The notes under the pieces: model-generated | Databases searched by the model: none | What the model saw: only the letters and a program-made list of their open reading frames with translations | Told to the model about the DNA's origin: nothing | Made by a program: the position numbers and the translations under genes | Shown here: piece after piece, positions 5,940 through 7,300 of the stretch | How the letters are laid out: each line of letters opens with the position of its first letter | Position numbering within the stretch: the first letter of the stretch is position 1 | NCBI GenBank assembly: GCA_027021095.1 | Contig: JALUUZ010000497.1 | Location: forward strand, 1-7,300 | Direction of reading: 5' to 3' | Length of the DNA: 7,300 bases | DNA from: Gammaproteobacteria bacterium | Lineage (GTDB): Bacteria; Pseudomonadota; Gammaproteobacteria; SZUA-21

Positions 5940-7300
5940 TCAAGCGCTTTTCAGTACCAGTTCGAGGGCGCTTTGGATCGCCTTGCGGTTGAAATTCTTT
6001 TCGATCGCCGCGTCGAAACCGAAACGGCTGTAGTCGGTCATTTCGGTGCTGCCGGTATGCCCGCTGGTGACGATGATTCTGGCATTGGGATCGAGCGTGC
6101 GCAGCCGTCGTGCGGTTTCTTTGCCGTCGAGGCTGCCCGGGATGGTCAAATCGACGATAGTGATATCGACCGGTTTGCCTCGTTGCAGTGACTGCTGGTA
6201 GCAGCTGAGGCCCTGGTCGGCATCGTGCGCGATGGTGCAGGTGCAACCCAGTTTTTCCAGGTTCACTGCAAACAGTTTGCAGATATCGTGATCGTCATCG
6301 ATGACCAGTACATGGCAGCCCTGCAGCCCGGTCAGGTTGGCGGCGGGTTGGTCGAGCAGTTGGCGTACGCGGGTCAGCAGCTCATTCGCGGTATAGGGTT
6401 TGTTGAGTATGTTGCAGTGCTCGGGCTGGACGGCACCCTCATGATGCTGGGTCTTGGTGTAGCCGCTGACGACCAGTATCCTGGTACGGGGAAAGTGCTC
6501 CCTGATTTTTTCGGCCAGCTGGTTACCGTCGAGATTGGGCATGATGATGTCTGTGATCATCAGGTCGATGGGTTGTCGTTCGAGGATAGACAGCGCCTGT
6601 TCGCCATCGGCTGCGGTCAAGACCTGGTAGCCCTGCTGTTCAAGTATGTTTTTTGCCAGTTTGACGATCGCCGGCTCATCGTCGACGACCAACAAGGTTT
6701 CTGTACCACGCAACAGCGGTGGTGTGGAGACGGCCGCCGGTGTCTTGCTGTCGGGGTTGCGATGGGAACGGGGAAAGTACAGGCTGAATCTCGTCCCCTG
6801 GCCAGGTTCTGAATAGATCTTGATTGCGCCGTTGCTGCGTTTGACGAAGCCGTAGACCTGGCTCAGCCCCAGTCCCGTGCCCTGGTTGCCTTTGGTGGAG
6901 AAAAAGGGATCGAAGATCTTTTCCCTGATCGCGTAGTCGATGCCGCAGCCGGTATCGGTGACATCGAGTACCACGTAATCACCTGGGTTCAGCTGCAGTA
7001 ACTGCGCCTGGACCGGGGTGATCGTCCGATTGCTGGTGGCCAGGGTCAGTTCACCCTCTGACTGCATTGCATGCATCGCGTTGATGCACAGATTGACGAT
7101 CGCGTCTTCCAGGTCGCCGGCATCGAGTTCTACCGGCCAGAGCTGCTTGTCGAGCTGGTAGTTCAGCTTGATTCTGGCGGTCAGCATTTTTTCCAGCATC
7201 AGCTGCTGATCCTGCAGCAGCGTGTTGACCTGCACGAGGCTGCAATCACGGTTTTTCCGGCGTGAGAATCCAAGTAACTTCTGTGTCAACCTGGCGCCAC
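5940..7300 (-). CDS. Hybrid sensor histidine kinase with two receiver domains, C-terminal part (runs off right edge)
   Basis: The frame stays open through the right edge. A TTG at 7289-7287 could be read as a start, but upstream codons (GAR, then LTQKLLGFSRRK) continue the second dimerization helix of a FixL/NtrB-like kinase. The true start, sensor region and phospho-accepting His therefore lie outside. Numbering from that TTG, the ATPase domain spans about 25-173: N box NLCINAMHAM (66-75), G1 DTGCGI (112-117), F box FDPFFSTK (126-133) and G2 GTGLGL (137-142). Receiver 1 (about 198-312) has acidic D203/D204, phospho-acceptor D247 (TDIIMP), S275 and K297. Receiver 2 (about 326-446) has D331/D332, acceptor D380 (VDLTIPGSLDG), S409 and K431. 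Both receivers look active. No DNA-binding output is fused, so phosphate probably passes to a separate protein, or the receivers tune the kinase. The gene ends with TGA at 5942-5940. Confidence 0.92.
   Translation of the reverse strand, partial: GARLTQKLLGFSRRKNRDCSLVQVNTLLQDQQLMLEKMLTARIKLNYQLDKQLWPVELDAGDLEDAIVNLCINAMHAMQSEGELTLATSNRTITPVQAQLLQLNPGDYVVLDVTDTGCGIDYAIREKIFDPFFSTKGNQGTGLGLSQVYGFVKRSNGAIKIYSEPGQGTRFSLYFPRSHRNPDSKTPAAVSTPPLLRGTETLLVVDDEPAIVKLAKNILEQQGYQVLTAADGEQALSILERQPIDLMITDIIMPNLDGNQLAEKIREHFPRTRILVVSGYTKTQHHEGAVQPEHCNILNKPYTANELLTRVRQLLDQPAANLTGLQGCHVLVIDDDHDICKLFAVNLEKLGCTCTIAHDADQGLSCYQQSLQRGKPVDITIVDLTIPGSLDGKETARRLRTLDPNARIIVTSGHTGSTEMTDYSRFGFDAAIEKNFNRKAIQSALELVLKSA

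Noticed and set aside
5818..6246. 142-codon minus-strand frame overlapping the kinase end
   Set aside because: It is an out-of-frame shadow of the second receiver domain; the translation is Arg/His/Gln-rich low-complexity.
6225..6812. 195-codon plus-strand frame opposite the receiver domains
   Set aside because: It is antisense to well-supported receiver motifs and has no family resemblance.

Overview
The window looks like chromosome from a free-living or symbiotic gammaproteobacterium. I infer this from protein style only: a proteobacterial HAMP-type class III cyclase, an LplT/Aas-type transporter, a FixL/NtrB-like hybrid kinase and a short GTCG-headed REP-like hairpin. No marker gene is present to place it more precisely. 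I see no rRNA, tRNA, CRISPR array, insertion sequence or phage gene.

Layout. Positions 1-3847 hold three minus-strand genes packed as an operon. In transcription order they are a membrane-bound adenylate/guanylate cyclase (3847-2189), a TPR-type lipoprotein (2192-1047, sharing an ATGA overlap with the cyclase) and an LplT/Aas-like MFS protein (1041 to beyond the left edge, TTG start 5 bp after the previous stop). Positions 3848-4597 form a 750-bp non-coding region between divergent genes. Its left half is AT-rich and carries a plausible cyclase promoter. Its right half carries two perfect and one imperfect hairpin, all with 7-nt arms and a 3-nt loop (REP-like), a 12-bp palindrome and a TATAAT box for the plus-strand gene. 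That gene, at 4598-5833, is a complete DUF1015/COG4198 protein. A 106-bp gap follows, and then a convergent minus-strand hybrid histidine kinase with two C-terminal receiver domains (5940 to beyond the right edge). Its sensor and phospho-acceptor histidine region lie outside the window.

How the genes may work together. The operon joins cyclic-nucleotide signalling at the inner membrane (a periplasmic sensor region, HAMP and cyclase), a probable outer-membrane lipoprotein and a probable phospholipid-handling transporter, so an envelope-sensing role is a reasonable inference. The DUF1015 gene and the kinase show no clear link to the operon. The most interesting items are the conserved-looking cyclase/lipoprotein pair of unknown role, the REP-like hairpin cluster in the divergent regulatory region, and the DGHHR motif of DUF1015, which resembles that of ParB-like enzymes.
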